This document shows, piece after piece, positions 46,378-58,200 of a stretch of 64,000 bases of DNA. The position numbers and the translations under genes were made by a program. Position 1 is the stretch's first letter. Every line of letters begins with the position of its first letter. Below the pieces are notes generated by a model that ran no database searches, was not told the origin of the DNA, and worked only from the letters and a program-made list of their open reading frames with translations. Source of the DNA: Corbicula japonica (Eukaryota; Mollusca; Bivalvia; Venerida; Cyrenidae); contig JAZAYU010000707.1 in NCBI GenBank assembly GCA_038501625.1, positions 111,495 to 175,494 of the forward strand. Reading direction: 5' to 3'.

Positions 46378-46528
46378 GGAATAAATTTCGTGTTTGATAA
46401 GTTCACCGAGTCTTGAACGTCATTAGGGCTGGTTAAAGTGTGTGGAGTCCGAAGGACTCCACGCGTGCTTTAACCAGCCCTATTGACGTTTAAGACTCGG
46501 TGAACTTATCAAACACGAAATTTATTCC
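46378..46528. mobile_element. Foldback element with about 73-bp arms
   Basis: Arms 46378-46450 and 46454-46528 are near-perfect inverted repeats: GGAATAAATTTCGTGTTTGA at one end, TCAAACACGAAATTTATTCC at the other, with GGAGTCC-GAA-GGACTCC at the centre. The arms are too similar to be old. Confidence 0.92.
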
Positions 46529-48963
46529 GTATATTTACACCTCATTTTATCATTTTGTTTCTAAATTTAATATAAAATATATACTTTTTACTAATTTCGA
46601 AATGTTGTTTAAAACATTTCTTACCCCGGGTTTGGCATTTGGACTGGTCCGCCTATTTACTCAAATCAAAAAAATCATACTACGACCAAAAATAGTTCCA
46701 TGTTTATTGAACACATTCATCCGTTTTTTCAAACATTTATATACAGAAAAACCTAATATTTCACAACAAACATCAAATTTGTATCACAGCAAGTACTATC
46801 TATGCGAGTAAATGATAGTCTAAGTAAAAACCGTTATTTTTGCGGGAAGTTAGAAAAGGCTAATGCGTTAAATTTTCTACCAATGATAATTCTAGAAAAC
46901 GGAACGTGCTTATTGATGATGTCGGATAGATTGCAGTTTACCGGTACGAGTTTACATCCGAACCCGATTGAATCGGATTTTTGGCGGCCATTTTCTTTCT
47001 CGCTTAAAACATAAAAACGGGGGTTCGGGGGAGGTAGCCCCAGATATAACATAAAACAGGAACACGAAACGAAAGAAACAACTGGATTTGATGTCATATA
47101 AGTTAACTTGTTTACTTCCGGTTTGAGGGGTATAAAAGCAACTAAAAATAAAAGTAATCTAAAAATAGCAACATTCCAGGAAGAGCTATCTAAAATTAGC
47201 AACAATTTTAAAAATAGCGGGGATTTCATGACGTCACCAGGGCATTCCTTTACCATTGCGCGGTGATAAGGCTAACGGTGTTCATTGAAGATTGACCTTC
47301 ACTCGTCCGGTAAAGGATATTAAAGCAGTGGAAATAAAGGTGTAAATATTTAAAAAAAAAACTTCTCAAAGGTATTTACGTTCGCTTTTTAAAAGAACTG
47401 TGTGTATTATAGAAATACAACAACCCAAACCCATCCTTGCATCTCGAGTTGAATTGTTTTTTAATTCTGTATTCTTGCACTACTATGGTCTAAAGCTTTT
47501 TAGCAAACATACCCTTTCAAAGTCATTACAACATATCATTATCGAATCCAGAAGTTGCCTTTGGTACCACTCTAAGGTATTCTTAGCTAAACAAAGAAGA
47601 CTGAATTATTTTTACGAAAGATAAAGTAAATAATATATCGGACAGCGTGATGTTAACAGTAAAAATGTAAAGAGACGTTTCCTTGTCGTGTACGTTTTCA
47701 CTTTTTGTAGACGTTTGAGGACTTGTTCGGGCAGGAGAAATGTGCCAAATTTTTAAGCTTTGCTTTGCCATTTTACTTACATCTGCATTTATTGGTTAGC
47801 AAACACTTGCTGTAGTGAATTACATGACATTTATTTAAAAGCAGCTGCAATAAAATTTATACAATAAGTGGTTTATATACAAAGAAGAAATGAAAACTAA
47901 CCAGGTTATAAATTGAATTTTAATTTAGTGATGCTTTATTTTATATTTCATTTAATGTGTTATTTGCATATATCTGGACATTTGATAAAGCGGAAAAGTG
48001 TTGTTAATAAATTTTCACAGAGATCAAATGTAACCCTGCAATTCATGCAACGCAACCAAATGACCTAACCGGGACAACCCCGAGACAATTTTGAACATAA
48101 AAGACTCAAAAAGATTATTTAAGTGTAAACTTTAAAGGTTTTTGACATGACATTGTATACATGGACAAAATACAATTTTTAATTCCCACTGATGTAAAAA
48201 CATAACATTCAATTACTTCAATATCAGGGTTTTTTAATTACCTCCCTTTTAAATAAAGAAAAATCAAAATCCAACGCTTGATTTTCCGCAACCAGCTAAT
48301 GTTTTTCTTCTTATTGTTTAAACTGATAGAAACTGAACGGACAATTTCCAAGATCAATATCTTGGTCTTTTTTTTCTCCAGATATTTGCATTCACGGGTA
48401 TCATTTAGATAATAAGAGTTGTCCATGTTATTTTTGCCATGTTGGCTCTATATAAAACTTAATCATTCCTTTATACATACAATGATAAGCATGTACCAAT
48501 AGAGATATATGAAAGAAGTCATTTGTTTGATGTAACATTACAGATATAACTTATGAATACAGTTCTAAGTTATATTCTCAAATATAGAATGGTCGTCGGA
48601 AATTACACGTTTATGTTTTGTTAGTCTAGTAATGTTTAGTACACATAGAAGCTTTTCAGTTTTAGCATTGTAAAAAAACAACAACATTAGTTTCATTTAG
48701 AATTCACATCAAGGTCCCACAGACAATATTGGAGTATGAGATATTTCACACGCGCAATATTTGACAAAATAAACATCGCTACAATAAACTAAACCGAGGA
48801 AGGAGGGGATAGGGGCGGGTTTCTTTTAGAGGGGGGTTGGGTAGCTTATTCACTGGGCTGGTCAGTGATACTTTGACAATGGATGAAAACTGTGAAAGCC
48901 AGCGTTTTAGATATAGTAACAACTCTTCACGAACGTTTTACCTCTAAGAAAAAAATGGATTTG

Positions 48964-49211
48964 TTATTCCTTAGTATAAAACATGGAGCCTGTTGAAGCT
49001 GTCGTGGACGCTGTCATGATCCCAATTTTACACTCATATCCTGCTGGCATTTGCGCGGTTGCGAACGCAAAGCAATTTTCATGACTATTGCATTCCACTG
49101 CACATGCGATAGTGGTCGGCACCATGAGGATTTCGATAACATCTAATGGGTTTGCGAATGTTACTCCAGAATCAATCTTGCTAAAATGTTCCGAGCGTAT
49201 CTCTGGACCAG
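48964..49211 (-). CDS. Last exon: PAN/apple-like domain
   Basis: Acceptor TTGTTTAG|CTGGTCC; stop TAA at 48964-48966. It encodes GPEIRSEHFSKIDSGVTFAN, PTTIACAVECNSHENCFAFA, AGYECKIG and ends SMFYTKE. The C-x3-C-x5-C-F-x-F...Y-x-C spacing matches PAN/apple domains, which bind proteins or carbohydrates. Only four Cys are present, the minimal PAN form. Confidence 0.75.
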
Positions 49212-52200
49212 CTAAACAATTACAAAGATAAAATTACGTTATCTTTTTCGTAAGACATTAGCCAGATCACATGAAAAGAAACATGCTTATATCATTATAT
49301 AATAACACGAAACTATTGTGTATTTTATCAACAAATACACAGAAAAATAACTTTGACGAATTAAATTAATATATTTATAATTCATGTTAAAAGTGACACG
49401 TAAGGTAAATTTTTAGGGCGTTAGACTCCATGTATGTTATAATAAAGTAACTCGTCAAAGTTGCTCGATGTGTCGGGTTATATAAACACACAGCTTTCGC
49501 CGAGATATTTTAAAATTATTTAACGAGAAATAAAAAGAAGCAAAAGTATATTAAAATGGCTTTACTGACAATTACCTGTTTGCGTAAATGTCGTAGACTC
49601 AGGTGTTGCGGTGGATGTTTTCAAAGTTGTCGTCGCCGCAGCAGTAGATGTCGTTAACCTCGTCGTCGGCGCCGCAGTGGAAGTTGTAGTACTTGTCGGT
49701 GGCGTCGCGGTTGTTAATGTTGCCGTTGGTGCCTCAGTGGACGTTGTTGAAGTTGTCGTCGGCGTCGCAGTAGATATTGCTGAAATTGTGGTCGGTGGCG
49801 CAGTGGATGATGTTGAAATTGTCGTCGGTGCCGCAGCGGATAATGTTGAAGTTGTCAGTGCCGAAGTGGATGTTGTTAAAGTTGTCGTTTGTGCCGCAGT
49901 GGATGATGTTGAAGTTGTCGTCGGTTCCGCAGTGGATGTTGTTGAAGTTGTCGCCGGTTCCGCATAAGATGATGTTGAAAGTGTCGTCGGTTCCGCATTG
50001 GATGATGTTGAAGATGCCGTCGGTGCCGCAATAGATGATATTGAAGCTGTCGTCGGTTCTGCAGTGGATAATGATGAAGTTGTCGTCGGTTCCGAAGTGG
50101 ATGATGTTGAAGTTGTCGTCGGTTCCGCAGTGGATGATGTTGAAGCTGTCGTCGGTGCCGAAGTGGATGTTGTTGAGGTTGTCTTCGGTTCCGCAGTGGA
50201 TGTTGTCGTCGGTTCCGTAGTGGATGTAATTGAAGTTGTCGTCGGTTCCGCAGTGGATGTTGTTGAAGTTGTCGTCAATTCCGCAGTAAATGATGTTGAA
50301 AGTGTCGACGGTTCCGCAGTGAATGATGTTGAAGATGTCGTCGGTGCCGCAGTAGATGATATTGAAGCTGTCGTCGGTTCTGCAGCGAATGTTGTTGAAG
50401 TTGTCGTCGGTTCCGCAGTGGATGATGATGAAGTTGTCGTCGGCTCGGCAGTAGATGATGTTGAAGTTGTCGTCGGTTCCGCAGTGGATGATGTTGAAGA
50501 TGTCGTCGGTGCCGCAGTAGATGATATTGAAGCTGTCGTCGGTTCTGTAGTGGATAATGATGAAGTTGTCGTCGGTTCCGAAGTGGATGATGTTGAAGTT
50601 GTCGTCGGTTCCGCAGTGGATGATGTTGAAGCTGTCGTCGGTGCCGGAGTGGATGTTGTTGAGGTTGTCTTCGGTTCCGCAGTGGATGTTGTTGAAGTTG
50701 TCGTCGGTTCCGTAGTGGATGTAATTGAAGTTGTCGTCGGTTCCGCAGTGGATGTTGTTGAAGTTGTCGTCGATTCCGCAGTAAATGATGTTGAAAGTGT
50801 CGACGGTTCCGCAGTGAATGATGTTGAAGATGTCGTCGGTGCCGCAGTAGATGATATTGAAGCTGTCGTCGGTTCTGCAGCGAATGTTGTTAAAGTTGTC
50901 GTCGGTTCCGCAGTGGATGATGATGAAGTTGTCGTCGGCTCGGCAGTAGATGATGTTGAAGTTGTCGTCGGTTCCGCAGTGGATGATGTTGAAGATGTCG
51001 TCGGTGCCGCAGTAGATGATATTGAAGCTGTCTTCGGTTCTGCAGTGGATGTTGTTGAAGTTGCCGTCGGTTCCGCAGCGGATGATGATGAAGTTGTCGT
51101 TGGTTCCGCAGTGGATGTTGTTGATGTTGTCATCGGTTCCGCAGTTGATGTTGTTGAAGTTGTCGTCGGCGACGCAGCAGATGTTGTTAAATTTGTCGTC
51201 GGTGCCTCAGTAGATGTTGTTGAACTATTGTAAAGGGAAAGGCAAAAATTGTAAAGAGGCGTATTGAAAGATGACATAATATTTATAAGTAAATTTGTAC
51301 TTGGCGTCGTAGTGGATGTTGTTGAAATATTGCAAAGAGACATATTGAAGGATGAAATATTGAAAAGGGAAGATGTCGTTGTCGATGTTGTAGCATTTGT
51401 CTTCAGGTCCTGAGAGGATGTTGTTGATGTTATCGTCGGTTCCGCAGTGGATGTTGTTGATGTTGTCGTCGGTGCCCCAGCGGATGCTGTTGATGTTGTC
51501 GTCAAAGCCGTAGTGGATGTCGGTGCTGGGGCAACGCACCCTATAAAAATATTTAAACATGTTTTAGATATAAGGATTCGTGTTTGGGTACATTGTAACT
51601 GTTTTTAACATATAAAAAGGTAATATATGCATATCAGGAATCGCCACACTCAAAATACACAGCCTCCCCACGCAGCAGCGAAAAAGAAGAGAGGAAGAGA
51701 GAGAGTGCATGTTTTATATACGTATGTCAATTAAAATAGGACGCCACAAACAATTAACGAAGAAGAGAACCTTTGGGGATACCGCCTTGGAACGGTCAGT
51801 GGCAAAACAAATTGCCACTGGGGGTTTAAACCAGGTTCTAGGGTGCACCAACCTCACACTTGCCCCAACAGATTCTCGTATCACAAAACAAGTACAAATT
51901 GTCTTGGTGAAATAACTCCAACCCACCTATCAGCTCAACAATGTTGCATGCAAAAGCATACAAACATATAAACATAAGAATTAATAGCATTGCAAAGCCA
52001 AAGGGCGGGTACTCAATGATCTTTCCGAGACCAGAGCAACTGGAGTAAAATCAGCAAGAACACGATGACAGGGATAAAAGAAACAAATCGAGCTTCTAGG
52101 TTCTTTAAAGAAAAGATTTCCCCATAAACCTTCATAAACTCTTACACCCCTGCCACCGTCGTGCAACCAAAGAGGTAAGCATAATGATCAACTGTAGATG

Positions 52201-55200
52201 GGTTAATCACCAGGCCTGCAGAGCGCTGTAAAATATCATGTTGGTAACCTTTCTTTTTAAATTTACAGATGGTTTTTACGAATAATCGGGAGAAATTACT
52301 ATCGCCTTTTATCTTCTTAAGTTTATAAATTAAATCTCCATAAAAAACTGGCTGTGAAATTCCTTGTTGCAATAGTGATTTTAAACTGCAGCTGTATTTA
52401 TGAATTAGATCTGGATATCGGCGGTAAAACTTGCAAAAGGTTTTCCTTAATTTGTGATACCGATAACCTTGTTTTAAAAGTTTTTCTGTAATGCAAAGAT
52501 TACGTTCATTGAAATCATTCTCATCATTGCAAGCTCTTGAAAAGCGAACAAGCTGAGAGATATAAACCCCGTAAGAAGTTGCACGAGGAACATCGCCGTC
52601 TAGAAACGGAAAATTTACTATATTAAAATTAAAATCATCTCTTTTATCATAAATTTTAGTAGTGACGTAACCATTTTCGATGGATAGATTTAAATCAAGG
52701 AAGTTTGCTTGCTTTTCTGAAGTGTTCGCTTTATTAAGTTGTAGTTCTTTAGGATAAGCTACATTTGCGTTGCACTATAAATAATGTTTACAGTAACATG
52801 TTTATTTGTCTACTCAGCCAACAACACTTTTCAGGTTTCTAATTTTAAATCCCCCGATAAATTTTATTACTGTTAGAAAAAACTCTTTATTTTCACAAAG
52901 AAATGCAATGTTTTCTAGCTAGAATTTTCTATAAAACCATATTGAAACTCGTAGAAATCCCAGAACTTTTCACAGTGAATTTCACATTGAGCGTTTTTAA
53001 AGGGGAGTTTGCTTACGTATCTTCTGCAATGTTTAAGACATTTCAGACAAATATATAAATGGAGAAAAATACATTTTCTATAACATCCTCATAACAAATG
53101 CCATTAGTTGCGTACTTTACATTTAAATAAATATGCATACAGTAGTTATGATTTAGAGGTTTAGATTTTAAAAAAGCAATATATGCATATCAGGAATCGC
53201 CACACTCACAAAACACAGCCTCCCCACGCAGCGAAAACGAAGAGAGAAAGAGAGAGCGCATGTTTTATATAAGTATATCAATTCAAACAGGACGCCACAA
53301 ACAATTAACGAAGAAGAAAACCTTTGGGGATACCGCCTTGGAACGGTCAGCGGCAAAACAAATTGCCACTGTGGGTTTAAACCAGGTTCTAGGGTGCACC
53401 AGCCTCACACTTGCCCCAACAGGTTCTCGTATCACAAAACAAGTACAAATTGTCTTGGTGAAATAACTTCAACCCACCCATCAGCTCAACAATGTTGCAT
53501 GCAAAAGCATACAAACATATAAACATAAGAATTTAATAGCATTGCAAAGCCAAAGGGCGGGTACTCAAAGATCTTACCGAGTAAAATCAGCAAGAACACG
53601 ATGACAGGGATAAAAGAAACAAATCGAGCTTCTAGGTTCTTTTAAGAAAAGATTTCCCGATTAACCTTCATAAACTCTCAAACCCCTGCCACCGTCGTGC
53701 AACCAAAGAGGTAAGCATAATGGTCAACTGTAGATGGGTTAATCACCAGGCCTGCAGAGCGCTGTAAAATATCAAGTTGGTAACCTTTCTTTTTAAATTT
53801 ACAGATGGTTTTTACGAATAACCGGGAGAAATTAACATCGCCTTTTGAAAGTTGCAAGAAATCACCTTTTCCATTGAATTTTTTCGCACCAATTCTGGTC
53901 TTGATAGTGTAGTGATATTTAAATCTACTTAATTTCAGGCAAACGTATAATCAATTGTATACATGGTGTCTGAGACCTTAAATGCTCATTAAAAACTCAT
54001 CTACTTTAAGTTTAGCAAGTGCATTTAGCAAAGTATAGACAATATTTTTTTTAGTATATATAGGCAAGAACTTCAAGAAAGTTTAACATACATTCCCAAT
54101 TTAACTTGTCAATGAATAATGATCCATCAGTCATTGGTGTTATTAAAAATCTAACTGTATTGCTTACATGTTTGTTTCAGAGAAATATCGATTTTATTTC
54201 ACCAAGTAAATAATATTTATGTTATGCTTTCAAGCGAATTATAGAACTCTCCCTGAGAAATAAAAGTGTTACTTCAATGTTTTCAAACAGTGTAATATAA
54301 TTTTTATTTTCACCGTTTTTGTTTTCACGTTGGTACCCAAACGCAAATAACATTCCGAATTAGAAAACGGGCTCAGATTTGGGTACATGACGTCATTTAC
54401 AAACGTTTTGGCACCATTTCATGCATTTTTTCACACTAATTGTGCACTAAAAGCATATCATTAAAAGACAATTAGAAAAATTGTTTTTGCAATAGTGAAA
54501 GATAGAAATATATTTTACTGATGAACTCCGGAATTATAAATTTTCACTCGTGGCATCCTTTTGGTATCTCGATGGATGAAATATATTTCTTCATCACTTA
54601 CCTTTCGGCGTGGGAGTGTAATAACGCCCGTTATATATTTTCGATATATAACTAGATATATATCGTAGCCGAATCACTATTTATCCGCGTTATCAGAGAT
54701 CAGAAAAAAATATGAACATGACTTACTTTTGCCATCTGACCACTGCAGGCAAACAATCAGCTTCTATAATGATCTTAAACAGCCTTTATATTAATCATCT
54801 CAACGGAAAATATAACTTTCTGACATCTTAATTACTCCATAAGATAGCAATACGCCGAAAATCTATCATGAAATTCAACAAAATCAACAAGTCCATTTTC
54901 ATTTCGTTTAAATCGAAAACAAATGTCCCAGATGTTGACAGCGCAAATTTTGATTTTACATACAGCACATTTCAATGTTGTCATATGCCACTATGCAAGT
55001 TTACACAAATGACGTCATACAGTAGATCGATTTGTTTAATTAAACATAACTTCAGACGCCTTTAACTGGTATATTATTTTATTTAGACTAGATAGCGCAG
55101 TTAATTGTATTTACATATGTTTTACTTGTTTTGGCAAATGGGAAAACGGTAGGATTAATTCTTTGGGGGACAAGCTTATGTATCACCCGATACGACCGAA

Positions 55201-58200
55201 TTACACACGTTTTAATTTCGCTCTACTAGGCCATAGAAAGGGACACTTCATGATTTTGGACAGTTCGTGGATTTTTCTAGGCATGCGATAATTCGTGTTC
55301 ATTTTTTTACTAAAATTATTAAACTTGTCATCTAAACCGACATTAAAATCGGCAAAAGCCTCGTTTTATATCGATATAGGAGACTCGTTTAATAATTTCA
55401 GTATCATGGTGTATCCTCTATATGTAACACAGGTAAAAACAAATATTCTCTTATTTTAACAATAACTAAACCATCACCTGTCAGTCAAAACACACAAAAT
55501 GGCTTATCAGAAAAGTTTAAGTATTTTACAATTTTCAGAATTGATCACTGGAACAATATTAAAGTTGCCTTTGTCTGGCATATTACCATTTTTGTTTATA
55601 TTATCATAGTAATCTACATGTACTTATTGGTATTCAGTTATACTTAAAGTGATATTATTACTGATGGCGTAGCAACGAGTGAGAGTGAAAGCTTTGGAAA
55701 TCACGAATGAATCGACTGAAATCGAAATTTCACTAAAGCATGTTTATTGTTGTTTTTTTTGCTTTTATGTAAGGAAATTTAAATTTAAAAAAAAAAAAAC
55801 ATTTGTTTTACTAAAACGCATGGACTTACGCATAATAAACATCATCGTTGTGGTTTTGAACAGTTGCCACTTAAAATTACAATTAACAATAATGAGAACC
55901 CGAGGGTTACCGCCTTGGAACGGTCAGTGGCATATCAAATTGCCACTGGTGGTTCCAACCAGGTTCTAGGGTGACCCAACCTCACACTTGCCCCAACAGG
56001 TTATCTAATCAACAAACAAGTACAAGTTGTATTGGAGACCTTGAACCGAGTCTAAATAGGAACAATTTTTATTGTAGCATATTTAATGCTATTATATACA
56101 ATATAAGAAATATGTTACCTCGAATTAATATGAAAAACAATAAAGCCTTTGCAGTCAGCATCTGCAAATAAAGAAGATAGAAGATATATATTAACATAAA
56201 TAACAGACCCAATAATTATCATTGGATAAATTAGGGGAACGCCAAGTGACAAGTGTTTTTTTTTTGGTCATGTCTTTGATATTTTGGTTGTTCCTGTAAA
56301 ATTACTTAAAGAAAATAAACACTGTATCTTGCGTAACTGCAGATTTTTAAACACATTTCTTAACACAATCATTATTTTAACATGAAATGCGAAACGAATA
56401 ATTTCCTAACTTTTACCGTGGCTCGCCCAATATGTAAACCGGCTTCCATTACGCTATATTTAACTCAAAATAACGAAATAACAGTAGAATGATATTCCAA
56501 TAAAATAAAATAACGAAAATAATAAGCGATGTTTGTTATATTCATTGTATGTTTATTTTTTTCAGGATTTCTTTCTTGCAATTCTAGGTGGTAAGAATTC
56601 AATGTAGCTTTGAAAAACACTTGTCATAAAATTTAGATGCACACGTTTTTCACATTCCAAAGAAAAATAATCTAAATAAAAATAAAAAGCCGGGTATGTT
56701 AATTATGAATGAACAGTTACACACATTTGAAAATATGTGTTGTTTGTTTTTTTAATTTTTACAACAACCACAAGTTATACGCTATCCGTGTCACTCACTC
56801 TGTGTTTTCGAATTTGGAAGTTTAACTCCCGATTTTCTTCCACGTGTTCACTGACACCAGACTATCTCTAAAACATGTTGACACTTTCGAACCTGTAATG
56901 AAGACTTACCTAGAAGATTTCACGACTTAAGTGCAGCAAAACGGTCGCCAAAAAGATCTTAACTGAATTAACAAAGAAATAACTAATATGTTGTTGAGGT
57001 TGTTGTTGTTTTTTTTTCAATTATAATTTTAAGAGAGCAAAAGCAACGCTTACTTTTTTGTTTTTCATTAAATAACGTTGCAGATTTTAAAATTGTAAAT
57101 GAAATATAATAAGGCCAGTTAACCATTTTTTAACTTACAGTACTAATATAATTATTACTGTTGTATCATTTATTTTCGCGAGCATTAATTTTCGCGCAAA
57201 TCCCGTAAATTAAATATTCGCTGGGGCATGAATTCGCGCAACTGTATGTTCCTATATAGAAACACTGTTAAATTGTTAAATTTCGATGGGATTAAATTTC
57301 GCGCACTTTGAATCGCGCGAAATACGCGAAAATTAAACCATCGCGAAATATAAAGATACCACAGTAGTATGTTTTCAATCTCGTAACTAACGAAAGTCCA
57401 TAATTTAAAGTTGTTAACTTTGTTATCATAGTGCATCGAAAAGGTCTTCTAATTAACATTTTTTTGAACAGTCAATCAAATGACTTTTAAAATCAAGCTA
57501 GCTCAATTTGACGTTGCGTGGTTAGGCGTTTCGCTCCCCAGTACGAACGATTCATTAATGAACTTGTCAAACTGTAAGCGTTTCTAAAATACTTTTAAAT
57601 TAACGATTCGAATTTTGCGTACAAAACTAATTTTATGTTTCCAGTTTGTAAATACACAACATAATTCCAAGCAATGAAATAAAAGTTAAGTAACTACAGA
57701 AAGCTACATATTATCCTGTTAAATAAAAAAACGTACGACTGTATTCAACACGCCTTGCACAATTGTACGTTTCCTTTCTAGCAGCTAGACATATGTTATG
57801 AAATGCAGTAGACCGTTGACGTTATTGGTAATTCAAACAAACATTGTAATATTTCTTACATCGATAGATAGATCGCATATTATAAAGTTATACATGAAAC
57901 TCACCGAGAAATTTTAAATACACTTTGAGAAAGAAGGTCAATCTCCTGTTTTAGTAAACACGAGCTAACTTGAATAAGGATCGTTTGCAATGCTTTTATA
58001 TTTTTCATATTTATTTTGTTCCAAAAAAAGAAGATATAATGTGTTCAGTTTAACATCTGCGAATTAGTCTGTATAATTTTGTTAAAAAACCAATTCTATA
58101 TAACTAATTGATTTCTAGGAGCCAAAATAAAAGACAGCCTTGCAATCCAAAAAACTCGATGTACCGCTGTATGGAACGCTATTACTGCCTTATGAGTATT

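Larger units (their letters stand above)
44310..48963. other. Intergenic between TSP1-SRCR and mucin genes
   Basis: The genes are in tandem on the minus strand. The interval holds an 18-bp minisatellite (44590-44690), a tRNA-like SINE (45245-45345), a 91-bp foldback (45590-45679), a short inverted/direct repeat group with GTTGCGTTTCTAATTTCTT (46000-46130) and two large hairpin elements (46179-46304, 46378-46528). Frames of 103-140 codons here have no domain. Confidence 0.6.

Noticed and set aside
49998..51233. 411-codon plus-strand frame rich in Val-Asp-Glu
   Set aside because: Antisense of the 33-bp mucin repeat. The sense strand has the splice sites, signal peptide and PAN domain.
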